DNA from: Erythrobasidium yunnanense
Lineage: Eukaryota > Basidiomycota > Cystobasidiomycetes > Erythrobasidiales > Erythrobasidiaceae
Length of the DNA: 64,000 bases
Reading direction: 5' to 3'
Assembly: GCA_001600175.1 (NCBI GenBank)
Contig: BCJC01000001.1
Span: forward strand, 4,077,652-4,141,651
Below, piece by piece: positions 34,793 to 43,892 of this stretch. The notes under the pieces were generated by a model. The model searched no databases. It was not told the DNA's origin and was given only the letters and a program-made list of their open reading frames with translations. Position numbers and translations under genes: made by a program. How positions within the stretch are numbered: the first letter of the stretch is position 1; each line of letters opens with the position of its first letter.

Positions 34793-36707
34793 ATGGCTCA
34801 TCAACGTACCTCTTCAGTGTCCTCACATCGCTCCTCCAACGGAGGCGTACTGACGCCTTCGCCGACCCCCGCACCTGTCCGGCGCACTTCCAGCTCTGGT
34901 AGCTCGTCCGCCATCGTCCTTGCCTCCCAGGCGTCCCGCAGAACCTCTCTGACGAGTTCAGGAGAGGGTAGCACGTACCTTATGCCAGACAACATGCTCA
35001 ATCTACCCTACACAGAAGGCCGCACCAAGCAGCATTCCAACCGAAACCGACGTTCTGATGGTCGCGCCAGAGAGTCCCGCAAAGTTCCTACCATACCCCG
35101 CTATCTGCTCCGATCTCCTTTCAGGCATAATGAAGAGCTCCTGCGAAGTGTCCTTCCCACAGGGCAAGGCCTTGGCCAGCCGCTTACTACACAGGAAAAG
35201 CACGTCCTATATGAACTGAGGCAAGCTGCGAAGAAATTCCGAGTCAACAATAAGCGTATACCGATCATTCTGTTCACGGACATTGGTAAGCTCCGGTCTA
35301 GGATCTCAAAGGATTGCATGGACTCTGACGCTTCACTGCAGGAAAAGACAGAGATGACATCCTCGCCTTGATGGCCCTCTCAGTCCTACATAGGGCCGGC
35401 GTCTTCGAGCTCATGCTCGTCGTTGTCAACATCTATCCAGTCAGTCTGCGGGCCGCTTTCACCAGGGGTCTACTGGATACCCTCGGACTATACCATGTCC
35501 CGGTGGCCGTTGGGAGTGACAAACCTTTGGAAAACGTTAACAACGTCAAATACTATTATGAAGACAAGTATGAGCGGATGCCGAACTCGGGATTCCAGTA
35601 TCCTTTAGCGAGCCGGGCAGTGCCCGAAGTACTACGCGCTCTCGAAGCAGCTCGCAGGAAGGCGCGAATCATCACTATTGGTAGCCTGCGAGATGTCTCC
35701 AACATAGCTGATCACGCGGAGGATCTCTTCAAAAGGGTTGTCGAGCAGGTGCATGCACAGGGCGGGCATAAGTGGATCACCAAAGAAAGTCTCAATCGAT
35801 GGATGATTGCCACTAAACAAACTCTACCTGGCAAAATGCCTTCACTGCCTTCTGTGCCTTCTGTGCCGCATAAAAGCGGACAGTACACAGAGCTGGTGCC
35901 ATCGGAAGACGCTACAAACAATATGAATGATTGGAAGGCCGCAACGAACTGGCACAAATTCTTGCAGGGCAGCAGAATGCCATTCGCAAGCTACACCAAG
36001 ATCAGCACGTTCTCGTCACCACCACCACAGAGCATTTTTGATGACTTACCAAGAAATGAACTTGCTTTAACCCGCTACCTCCGATACCTGAACGTGGAGC
36101 AGGTAAATCGTTGAATCTTACCAGCCCTTGCCAACAGCTAACCTCTTTCCCCCCAATTTAGTCGTGGACGTTCTACTGGTGCACACTGTACGAGTCACGT
36201 CGAATCCGACCGACCTTCGACGAAATTTTCTATTTCGCGAATTTGACTACCTGGCCTCGGAAAGTCGTGGAGGAGAACGGGAAGAAGGTTCTGTACTGGA
36301 TGCAGGAAGATGGCAACGAAGACCAGAGCACTTGGAAGAAGACCCCTCCTCGTCTCATTAAAGAAGCTACTCGACCAGACGATTTCCCGCCAAACAAGTA
36401 CGAGCCTTGCAAGCCTGCTCCCCCCTCCTTCATGAAATTCTTCGCTCCCATCATGAAGATGACGGCCTACGATGTCATCGCTGTTTGTGGAGCCGCTGGT
36501 CCAGAGGTCGCCAACATTCTTGGTGTCTGCAGTCCGAAGCCATCTCAGCTCCCAGATCACGCTGGAATAGTGGGAGAGAAGTTCGCCAGCCAAGAAGACG
36601 ACAGGCCTACTCGCTTCGCTAAGACTGGCACGGATAATATCACTCATCCCATAGCCCTTTCGGCGCTGCTCAAGCAGGCTTTGATCAACTGTCCCAAACA
36701 GCGATGA
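34793..36707 (+). CDS. inosine-uridine nucleoside hydrolase-like protein, diverged
   Basis: Three exons. After ~165 mostly polar, Ser-rich residues, IPIILFTDIG splices to KDRDDILALMALSVLHRAG, then ELMLVVVNIYPVSLRAAFTR and GLLDTLGLYHVPVAVGSD. This is the core of the IU nucleoside hydrolase fold: strand, calcium-binding Asp cluster, then the 'vvtn..p...ra..~r..Ld.lG..~vPv..G' segment. The usual D-x-D-x-x-x-D-D cluster reads D-x-G-x-D-x-D-D, so one calcium ligand is changed. ARIITIGSLRDVSNIADHAE matches the later 'v.iGplTnla' part. The C-terminal ~200 residues after the last intron (SWTFYWCTLYESRR) have no known domain. Hydrolysis of nucleosides is uncertain. Confidence 0.75.
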
Positions 36708-36795
36708 TCATCGACCGCTCTATGCACGCGTCTGAACTCTTTAGAAGTACTCGTTGTGACAACCCTCAATGTTGTAGCGAGTCTTCCGCTCTTGA

Positions 36796-37356
36796 CTATG
36801 TCTGTAACGATCGAAGCGATACCCCATCGATGGTGAACGAGGGTTGAACCGTAGGGTTGCCCTTGATGTGGTGCTTCCAATGCACACCGAAGCTATTCTG
36901 TAGCGCTTCCTCGAAAGCTCGGTTTGGCAGAGCGCCATGACATCTGTATCCAGATTCCGAGCCCAACTCCCCTTCGAGCATCTCCAGGTGCAAAAGCAGC
37001 ATCGCAATGTTGCTAGCCTTCGCACGATTGATGGAAGCCGGTGTAAAGCCTGAGCTAGCAAGCAGGAGAGCCAGGACAGGTTTTGGGTTGGTTTCGCCAG
37101 CCAGACCATAGATGGATGCAGTTCCCTCGAGTTCGCGGAGTACAGACGGTCCGACCTTCTTGGAGTAATGCTTGCACTGCGCGATGACTGGGTACGGTCC
37201 AGCTTGCAAAGGCCGCCAGCTTCCAGCGAGGTCAATGCCAGCATCATTGGCTCCTCCGCGCAAGGTAAGGGACATCGCGAGCTCCTTGGCCAGAAACCTT
37301 GCGCAAGTTGCTTCGTAGGCTTTCCCAAGCGCGACGATCGACCGCTGAACGCTCAT
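36796..37356 (-). CDS. RRG7-like protein with restriction-endonuclease-like fold (DUF2034)
   Basis: A 186-residue frame: VALGKAYEATCARFLAKELA, then DAGIDLAGSW, then PYPVIAQCKHYSKKVGPSVL and RELEGTASIYG. The pattern E...D....QCK is the PD-(D/E)xK nuclease core: Glu in the first helix, Asp in GIDL and Lys in QCK. In fungi this arrangement with KKVGP..RELEG marks the DUF2034 family, including yeast Rrg7, a mitochondrial protein needed for respiratory growth. No clear presequence precedes the Met at 37356, so a first exon may be missing. The stop at 36796 could also be bypassed by a last intron. Confidence 0.7.
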   Translation of the reverse strand: MSVQRSIVALGKAYEATCARFLAKELAMSLTLRGGANDAGIDLAGSWRPLQAGPYPVIAQCKHYSKKVGPSVLRELEGTASIYGLAGETNPKPVLALLLASSGFTPASINRAKASNIAMLLLHLEMLEGELGSESGYRCHGALPNRAFEEALQNSFGVHWKHHIKGNPTVQPSFTIDGVSLRSLQT

Positions 37357-37677
37357 GACGAATTCGGCTGTAGTGATGTTTCAACGGGGCCGAAAGGACT
37401 CTACGCGAGCTTTGCAAGAGAACCGCAGCGGGGAAATGCGAGTGAGGTGAGGCGCCTGCAGTGGAGGTCAGTTTAGGGTTTGGATTGCCATAAAACGAGT
37501 GAATGAAATAAAGGTCGATGAAGGTCGACTGGGCTATAGTCGGAATAATATAGACAACGAAAGTACTGAGAAGTACGAGAATACCAGCTAACAGATTTTG
37601 CGGACTGCGACCTTTAAAAGAACGATACAAATGTCTGGTGAAACGACAAGAACAGAGATTGTGGATGGGGCATCTGA

Positions 37678-39567
37678 CTAGAGCATGCCTAAGCCTGGAT
37701 TCGCGTTGGAGAATGCTGATTGCTGACTGCGACGCTTGAGTGCGCGCTGAGTGAGCTCTGCGCCGAAGTCGGCAAAGCTGCCGCTTCCAAGAGGAGGACT
37801 GACGATGCTGGAAGAGAGTGGAGGACTGGTTGCGTGACGCATGTGCGAGTCGAATGCAGATTGGCCAAATGTAGCGACCACAGGTGATGCGACCGGGCTA
37901 ATGCGTCCACCATTGGAGGCTGCGACTCGCAGAGCGCCTACAGCCTTGCGGCGAATCATGCCAGCAAAGTTCTTCGAGCTCAGTTCGGCCTCTTTGGCTG
38001 GTCCACGTGGCTGTCGAATGACTGTGATGCCGTTGGAAGCTGTAGGTGTGCCAAAGCCTGAGGATGTCCCGGTCGAGGGAGGCGGAGCTGAGAAAAGACG
38101 CATTGGAGGTGGTGTTGCTACGGGTGTAGCGGTGGCGCTTGATTGCAGCGAAAGTGACGACGGATATCGGCCGTTGATTGCAGTCTTGGCAGCTAAGCCA
38201 GCTGGCGAAAACGCAGCAGCAGCTGGATTGAGTATCGGAGTTTGGATAGCCTTCGCAGGCACCGTAAAGTTGCGAGTCTTGCTGTTCTCCGCGGAAGGTG
38301 ATGCGGTGTCCATCTTGACGAATGTGCTTGCGGTAGGACTGAGGGCAGGTAGGCTGGTCGAGGTTGTCGACACACTGCCTGCACTATCGAAGCTGGCGAT
38401 GTCACTCTTGTCTGAAGTCGGAGACGACGACTGCGAAGAGCTACAGCTGCCGGAGGATGATGAGCGAGAGTCCTTGGCAGCTGCCGCCTTCTTCGAGTCG
38501 ATAGGTGGAGGAGATACGATCCTTGGCAGGGAGCTTGTCAAGATGACAGTATGACGCTTGACTTTCTTTGGCTTTGCCGCATCAGGCTCCTCACGAGGAT
38601 CCAGAGTACCATCTTCCGAAGCTTTGCGACCAGGTTCGCCCGCCAGATTCATAGCTCGAATACTGGCATGAAGACTCGGCGATCCAGGTGTGTCCTCAGG
38701 GATAGCATCTTCCTCTTCGTCTTCGGCAAACTCGTCCTTTGGCTTGGACAAGATCAGAGCGGGTCCCTGGTTTGGCGAGTAAAGCGATCCTGCATCTGAC
38801 AGAGCCGCACTCTGTGCTGAGGCGGCCGATGCCAGAGAGGAAGTCTTCCTGTGATGCTGGGTGACGATTTTGGACGGTACATTGGAAGCGCCTTCAGAGT
38901 GCTGGACGGCTCCGTCAGTGCCAATTTGAGGAGGCCCGTTCACGCCGCTACCGCTAGATAGCTCCGGAAGCTTCGGAGGGGAAGAAGATAGAGGTGCTTT
39001 GTCGGCTGGAGGAGGCGACGCAAAGCGCATGCGCTCTGCTTGCCAGTCGAGGTTTGAGGATGAGCTGCTGGAAACGTCTCGCTGTTTGCGCGCTGCAGGC
39101 AAATTGCGTAGAGCGCTGCGCCTTGCTTGCTGTGAGTCGTCCAAGTTGTCTCTGGAAGCTTGATGCTGGAGACTTCGGTAGCTGCCCGACGTGATGTTGG
39201 ATGATCCTGTCTGTGCGGCAGCCTGAGCAACTTGTTGCTGCTGGTGCTGGAGCAGAATCTGTTCTTGGAGAGCGAGGTTCGCCATCTGCATCTGCTGAAG
39301 CTGCAACTCCAGCTGCGACTGCTGAAGCGCAATCAGCTGCGCTTGCGAAGGCGCCTGGTGCATCTGAGTTTGGTTCTGGGCGTAGAATTGCATTTGTTGC
39401 TGTTGTAGCAGCATCTGTAATTGCTGCTGGTGCTGCTGTTGTTGTAATTGATGTTGCTGCTGTTCTGGGTTGGTCGCTCGGGCGCTCCTGAGGCCAGCCA
39501 GGAGGTCCATCCTGTTTCCATTTCCAAAGCTCATTCTGACTGCTGAGCGAGCTGCATAGATACACAA
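37678..39567 (-). CDS. glutamine-rich, low-complexity protein of unknown function
   Basis: One long exon of 629 residues. The first 110 are mainly Gln runs mixed with Leu and Met, coded by CAG/CAA, which could form a coiled coil or prion-like domain. The rest is Ser, Ala and Pro-rich with an acidic patch (DEFAEDEEEDAIPEDTPGS), a KPKKVKRHTVIL basic motif and a C-terminal segment ELSSKNFAGMIRRKAVGALR that looks ordered and amphipathic and is the likeliest conserved part. No enzymatic motif. Start may be at MSFGNGNRMDLL (39534) or in an upstream exon, since an acceptor-like CAG lies just before it. Confidence 0.6.
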   Translation of the reverse strand: MCIYAARSAVRMSFGNGNRMDLLAGLRSARATNPEQQQHQLQQQQHQQQLQMLLQQQQMQFYAQNQTQMHQAPSQAQLIALQQSQLELQLQQMQMANLALQEQILLQHQQQQVAQAAAQTGSSNITSGSYRSLQHQASRDNLDDSQQARRSALRNLPAARKQRDVSSSSSSNLDWQAERMRFASPPPADKAPLSSSPPKLPELSSGSGVNGPPQIGTDGAVQHSEGASNVPSKIVTQHHRKTSSLASAASAQSAALSDAGSLYSPNQGPALILSKPKDEFAEDEEEDAIPEDTPGSPSLHASIRAMNLAGEPGRKASEDGTLDPREEPDAAKPKKVKRHTVILTSSLPRIVSPPPIDSKKAAAAKDSRSSSSGSCSSSQSSSPTSDKSDIASFDSAGSVSTTSTSLPALSPTASTFVKMDTASPSAENSKTRNFTVPAKAIQTPILNPAAAAFSPAGLAAKTAINGRYPSSLSLQSSATATPVATPPPMRLFSAPPPSTGTSSGFGTPTASNGITVIRQPRGPAKEAELSSKNFAGMIRRKAVGALRVAASNGGRISPVASPVVATFGQSAFDSHMRHATSPPLSSSIVSPPLGSGSFADFGAELTQRALKRRSQQSAFSNANPGLGML

Positions 39568-40203
39568 TCAGTAGGTGTATATACTGTGCAGCTCTGAAGT
39601 GCTGCCTTACGGTTCTTGTAGGCCTTTTCTTGTCTATAAAAAGGGCAAATCGATAGGCGGTTTTCGCTTGTGGACTAGCCAGCTGCGAGTTCGACGACGA
39701 CGAGATGATTTGAGTAGGTGTGAGAGTAGTCTTGCGTGCTACCAGGCACTGCTGCGACCGTAAAAACTGATGGAGATGCGATAAGGGTTTGGATGCGCGT
39801 AAAGCGAACCCGGAGGGCGATAGGTAATAGGTATTGGAGCTGCTTGAGGGACTGATGGATTAATGCAGTTGGAATGAGACAAGAACAGGGTATGAAAAGC
39901 AGAACGAGTCTGAGAAAACAGTGTGAGTGAAAGAGAGAGAGGGAAGCGATTCAAGGGGGAGTAGCAAAGATCCAAAGAATGCAGGCAAAGCTGCCGGAAA
40001 GTATGCTTAAACCAGATGAAGGGTATATTGCTATCATCGCGTACAACAACCTACTTCACAGATAGCGACTTTAAAACATCCCCGCAAGACTACAAAGACC
40101 TAATTAAGCCGGAAAAGCGTAGAGCTTTCCTTGATCCTGCTATTACTACGACTCTTCCTTCCCATTCATTACCGTCGAGATCCTGTTCTGTGTGCCGAAG
40201 GCC
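39568..40203. other. intergenic, purine-rich
   Basis: About 640 bp holding the promoter of the Gln-rich gene and the terminator of the amylosucrase gene. There is a purine-rich run at about 39928-39950 (AAAGAGAGAGAGGGAAGC). No gene was accepted. Confidence 0.4.
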
Positions 40204-42791
40204 CTAGTATCGCAACCAAACGAACTGATGTGGCTTCAGCTCGAGCCCCGCTGATCGTACTTCGGTATCGAAGCCAGAAACTAGATCGAAGGCGCTCTCT
40301 GGCAGACCAGTGAACTTCTCTTTGCCAACCCGCTGCGGCATATCATGGAAATTGGCCAGGCATAGCAAACGCGACCGCCTTCCGAAGCGTTGATACCCCA
40401 AGACGTGAGGATTGTCTGTATGGAAGCCTACCAGACGCCCTCCAGCTGCAGTGACAAGCGCAGATTAGCGCGAGTCAAGAGAGCTTAGAGCGGAATGCCA
40501 TTTACCGAGTTCTTCAGTACCTTTCCGCAAGCTGATCAGATTCCTCACGCCTGCATACACTTTACCAGCTAGAGTCGTGGGATCTTGACGATTCTTATAG
40601 TTGTCTGCTGGGTAGGCCGGTCTGTGGACCCAGCGAGTATCGTTGGCCTTAAGGAACACAATAGAAGTCAGATTGGCTCTTCAGCCAGGATTGAGGCACT
40701 TCCCCACCTTATCAGGCTGAGCAAGCACGCCATAGGTATTGAGCTGCCCCACTTCGTCTCCGAGATATAGCAAAGCTATACCACCAGTCGAAAAGGCCAG
40801 TGAGTACAGCAAAAGCAGGCGTTCGACTCCATGCTCTTCTCCTGATTCGAGACCAGCGAGACTACCAGCCGTACCAGCAATGCGACAGTCACCTGTCCGA
40901 GGATTATCTTGGTAAGGAACGCCCCGAGCGAACGAGCCTGGATGCCGGTTTACGTAGAACTGATTGAGGAAGCGTCGATGACTGTGGCTGTCGATACGGA
41001 GTTCCGCAGCATCTTCATCGGAGAAAACCCATTGAATATCCTGATCGTTGAGACGCAAGTTCAGCTTCGCACCTGGCGCTTGAACGAGCGTTTCACGCAC
41101 ATCATGCGATCTGACATAGTTCACCCAATGACATTTATCGGGATCTGCTAGACCATGCCACCTTTCTAGCGCTTGCTGAAGGAGGGAGACATTTCGCGTT
41201 GCAAGAGCTTCCCATCCTAGGCTCATCTGAAGAGGGTTGTATGAGAGCTGACATGAGGAAGCATCGATGTAGGTCGCAACGTCTCCGGGACGAGTCGCTG
41301 CTTCGGATTTGAAGAGTATTGACGGTGCAGCTATCCGGCATATCGCGTTAAAGGCTTTAACGAGCTTGTGTGCTTCAGGAAGATTCTCGCAATTGGTTCC
41401 CATACGTTTCTGGGTACATATAATGTCGGTCAGTGCTGATCAGCTGCGCTGCGTAGAGCTGCTTACCCAGATGTGAGCCACTGCATCAAGACGGAAAATA
41501 TCGACTCTGGCATTGACGGACTTCCAGTCAGCAATGTACTGTGTGCGATTCAGATAAAGGCCTACCCGACATTCGCCAAGAAAAGCATCTCGGCTGCCAT
41601 GGCTCGGAAGACAGCTGGATTGGAACTGTCGGAGCAAGGGTCAGCGATAGTCTTGCCAGACTATACATAGCGCACTAATTAAGGTCCCACTGGTAGTGAT
41701 GAAAGGTTGACCATATCCACCGTCCGTCTTGCAACTGGATGAAGGATCTGGGATGGCTCTCTAACACAGGCTTCAACATATGTAGAACCGCTGGAGGAAG
41801 GCTGACGCACCTGGCGTAAGAGCGCGTGTAGTCCTCTCGAATTCATTCGGTACACTTCGATCTGGGTAGATCCAGTAATATTGAGTATATTCCGCGTCTC
41901 CAGCAGCAGCCTTTTTAGCCCATTCGTGTTCGTTGGACGTATGGTTGAGCACTATACACGATTTTAGTAATGTCACAAGGATCTCTTTGTATGAAACGCC
42001 CACCGAGATCTATCACTAAACAGATGCCAGCGCTAGCTCCAAAGACGTTAGCGCGACTCCATCTCCTGGAAGACACCCGCTCACCTATGCAGCTCTTTAG
42101 CCAGAGCTCTGAGATCCCGCATAGTGCCTAAGCGCGCGTCCACGTCCCTATATGAGCTGATCGCGAATCCGCCATCCGAGTTCTTCTCCGGGCTCTTGAA
42201 TAGCGGCATCAGGTGAAGGTATGTGAGTCCAAGCTCTTTGAAGTACGGTATCCTATCTCTGATTCCGTTGACTTCGCCAGCGTAGAGGTCGACGTAGCTG
42301 TTTTCTCGTCAGACCTTCCGAGAAGTAGTCGCGCTTGTGCAACTCACCACATGCCTCCAACCTGATCAAAGCAGACTATGGATCAGCTTGTGTTACAGTG
42401 ACTGAGGATGCCGGGCTGCGAACCATATTATTACTCATGTACCATCCTGGCTTCATGAGACGTTCTTTGTCGACATGCTTGAGTTCTTCGGCTCGCTCAG
42501 TCCAAGATGCAGCAAGTGTGCGAACAAGGTCGACCAGGCTTTCAAGGCAGTCATTGCGGTATCCATACAATTCTGTCGGAGTTAGAGGGCAAGAGAAAGT
42601 AAGATCGCGCGCGTGTCGCATGAAGCCAGCAGTAACGGACCAGTATAGATGTCGTAGACTGTGAAGAAGTGGTAGTCGAGGTTGGCGAGGAAGAACGGAT
42701 CTTGAAGAAGATGCGCGTCTTCTGGGTCGGCTGCGAGCCGTGTCTTGATGTATGACAGGACAGCTGTCGACTGCTGAGTCGAAGACAGCAT
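40204..42791 (-). CDS. amylosucrase-like GH13 glucosyltransferase
   Basis: About ten exons, estimated near 640 residues, the usual amylosucrase size. Start [11 protein letters not shown], then [113 protein letters not shown] with the nucleophile Asp, [12 protein letters not shown] with the acid Glu, and NYVRSHD joined to [34 protein letters not shown] and [13 protein letters not shown] follow. These are specific to amylosucrase, which builds alpha-1,4 glucan from sucrose and releases fructose. No signal peptide, so probably cytosolic. A 60-nt intron (41041-41100) splits the catalytic HDD triplet. The family is mainly bacterial; many introns here argue that any transfer is old. Confidence 0.9.
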
Positions 42792-42960
42792 CGTCCAGGA
42801 ATATGTGCACCGTATTGATATGTTGTTGAGCCCTGATGGGAAGTAAGCACAGCGTCAGCGCAAGAGACAGTCTCCAGCATCATGCATGCCTTGCGAGACC
42901 GATCGACCCAAAACATGCGAAACATGCTCACGTGATCAGCGGCTGCCAGCGCAGACTCAA

Positions 42961-43860
42961 TCCTTGCAAGGACATTTGCTATCATTGATGGTGGAGATAT
43001 CAGACGAAAGCAAGATTTCCCTGCGGTGGTCTTTGCTATCATCGATGAATATCATCATCTGATGAGAACAAGATCTCCCTGCGGGGATTCTTGCTATCAT
43101 TTGATAATTCATCATGATAAATCCATCACGATGGAAATCATCAAAGAAAACAAGATGTTCTTGCAAGAATCTTTGCTATCATGGATCGCCTCCTATCTGG
43201 AATCAGGCACCGATCGCATATCCAAACTGGAAGGGAAAGCTGCAACATCGAAAACGGTGAAAACTTGGGGGGGAAGGGTAGGGATGGGGGGGCATCCATC
43301 ATGATGGATGTTCATCGTGGATAACAAGAATCCTTGAACAAATATCCTAGCAAGGATTCTTGTTATCATCTGATGGATGGTTCTGATGATGATCGAGCCA
43401 GGGGTACGCGCCCAACTCCTCTCACACCTCCTGAACCATCCCTGCAGGGATTTTTGTTCTCATCGATGATTTATATGATGGATGCATCTAATGATAGCAA
43501 AGTTCCTTGCAAGGATCCTTGTTTCCATCTCATGATGATGATGTTTCCATCATGATGCATCTATCAATGATAACAGATTTCCTTGCAAGGATCTTTGCTA
43601 TCATCAGATGGATGCATCTATCATGATGGATCATCAGATGCTAACAGATTTCCTTGCGGGGATATCCTGTTCCCATCTGATTGATGAGATATCTATCATG
43701 ATGGTTCATCAGATGCGAGCAAACATCCCAGCAGGGATTCTTGTTATCGTTGCTGGATGCATCATCACCATCAGATGCAAGCAAGCTCTCCCCGCAGGGA
43801 GCTTAGTTATCATTGATGAGAGATCATCCATCTGATGCAAGCAAGGATCCTTGCAAGGAT
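42961..43860. repeat. array of about 12 degenerate palindromic repeat units
   Basis: Two alternating modules. Module A is built on TCCTTGCAAGGA, itself a perfect palindrome (exact at 42961-42972, 43504-43515, 43580-43591), or variants such as TCCCTGCAGGGA (43439-43450) and CCTGCGGGGA, mostly preceded by a CAAGAT- or CAGAT-like flank and followed by TTTGCTATCAT. Module B is a spacer of 25-50 nt rich in CATGATGGAT and CATCAGATG, also palindromic; 43293-43310 is an exact 18-nt case. Core centres lie near 42966, 43021, 43081, 43164, 43350, 43444, 43509, 43585, 43656, 43732, 43794 and 43853, 55-93 bp apart with one larger gap where unrelated G-rich DNA (43200-43290) intervenes. No gene overlaps it. 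Confidence 0.9.
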
Positions 43861-43892
43861 TGGGTCTGCGCTCGCTTACAGTAATCCAAAGT

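Noticed and set aside
37244-37630. Frame with presequence-like N-terminus upstream of the RRG7-like gene
   Set aside because: It overlaps the RRG7-like gene in another frame. Its N-terminal part could belong to a missing first exon, but no splice join giving the right frame was found.
37841-38554. 237-residue plus-strand frame
   Set aside because: Antisense of the Ser/Ala/Pro-rich part of the Gln-rich protein gene. Low-complexity codons leave the opposite strand open by chance.
43608-43835. 75-residue frame with repeated peptide within the palindromic array
   Set aside because: The peptide repeat merely follows the DNA repeat. Open frames of similar quality occur on both strands there, as expected of a repeat with few stops.
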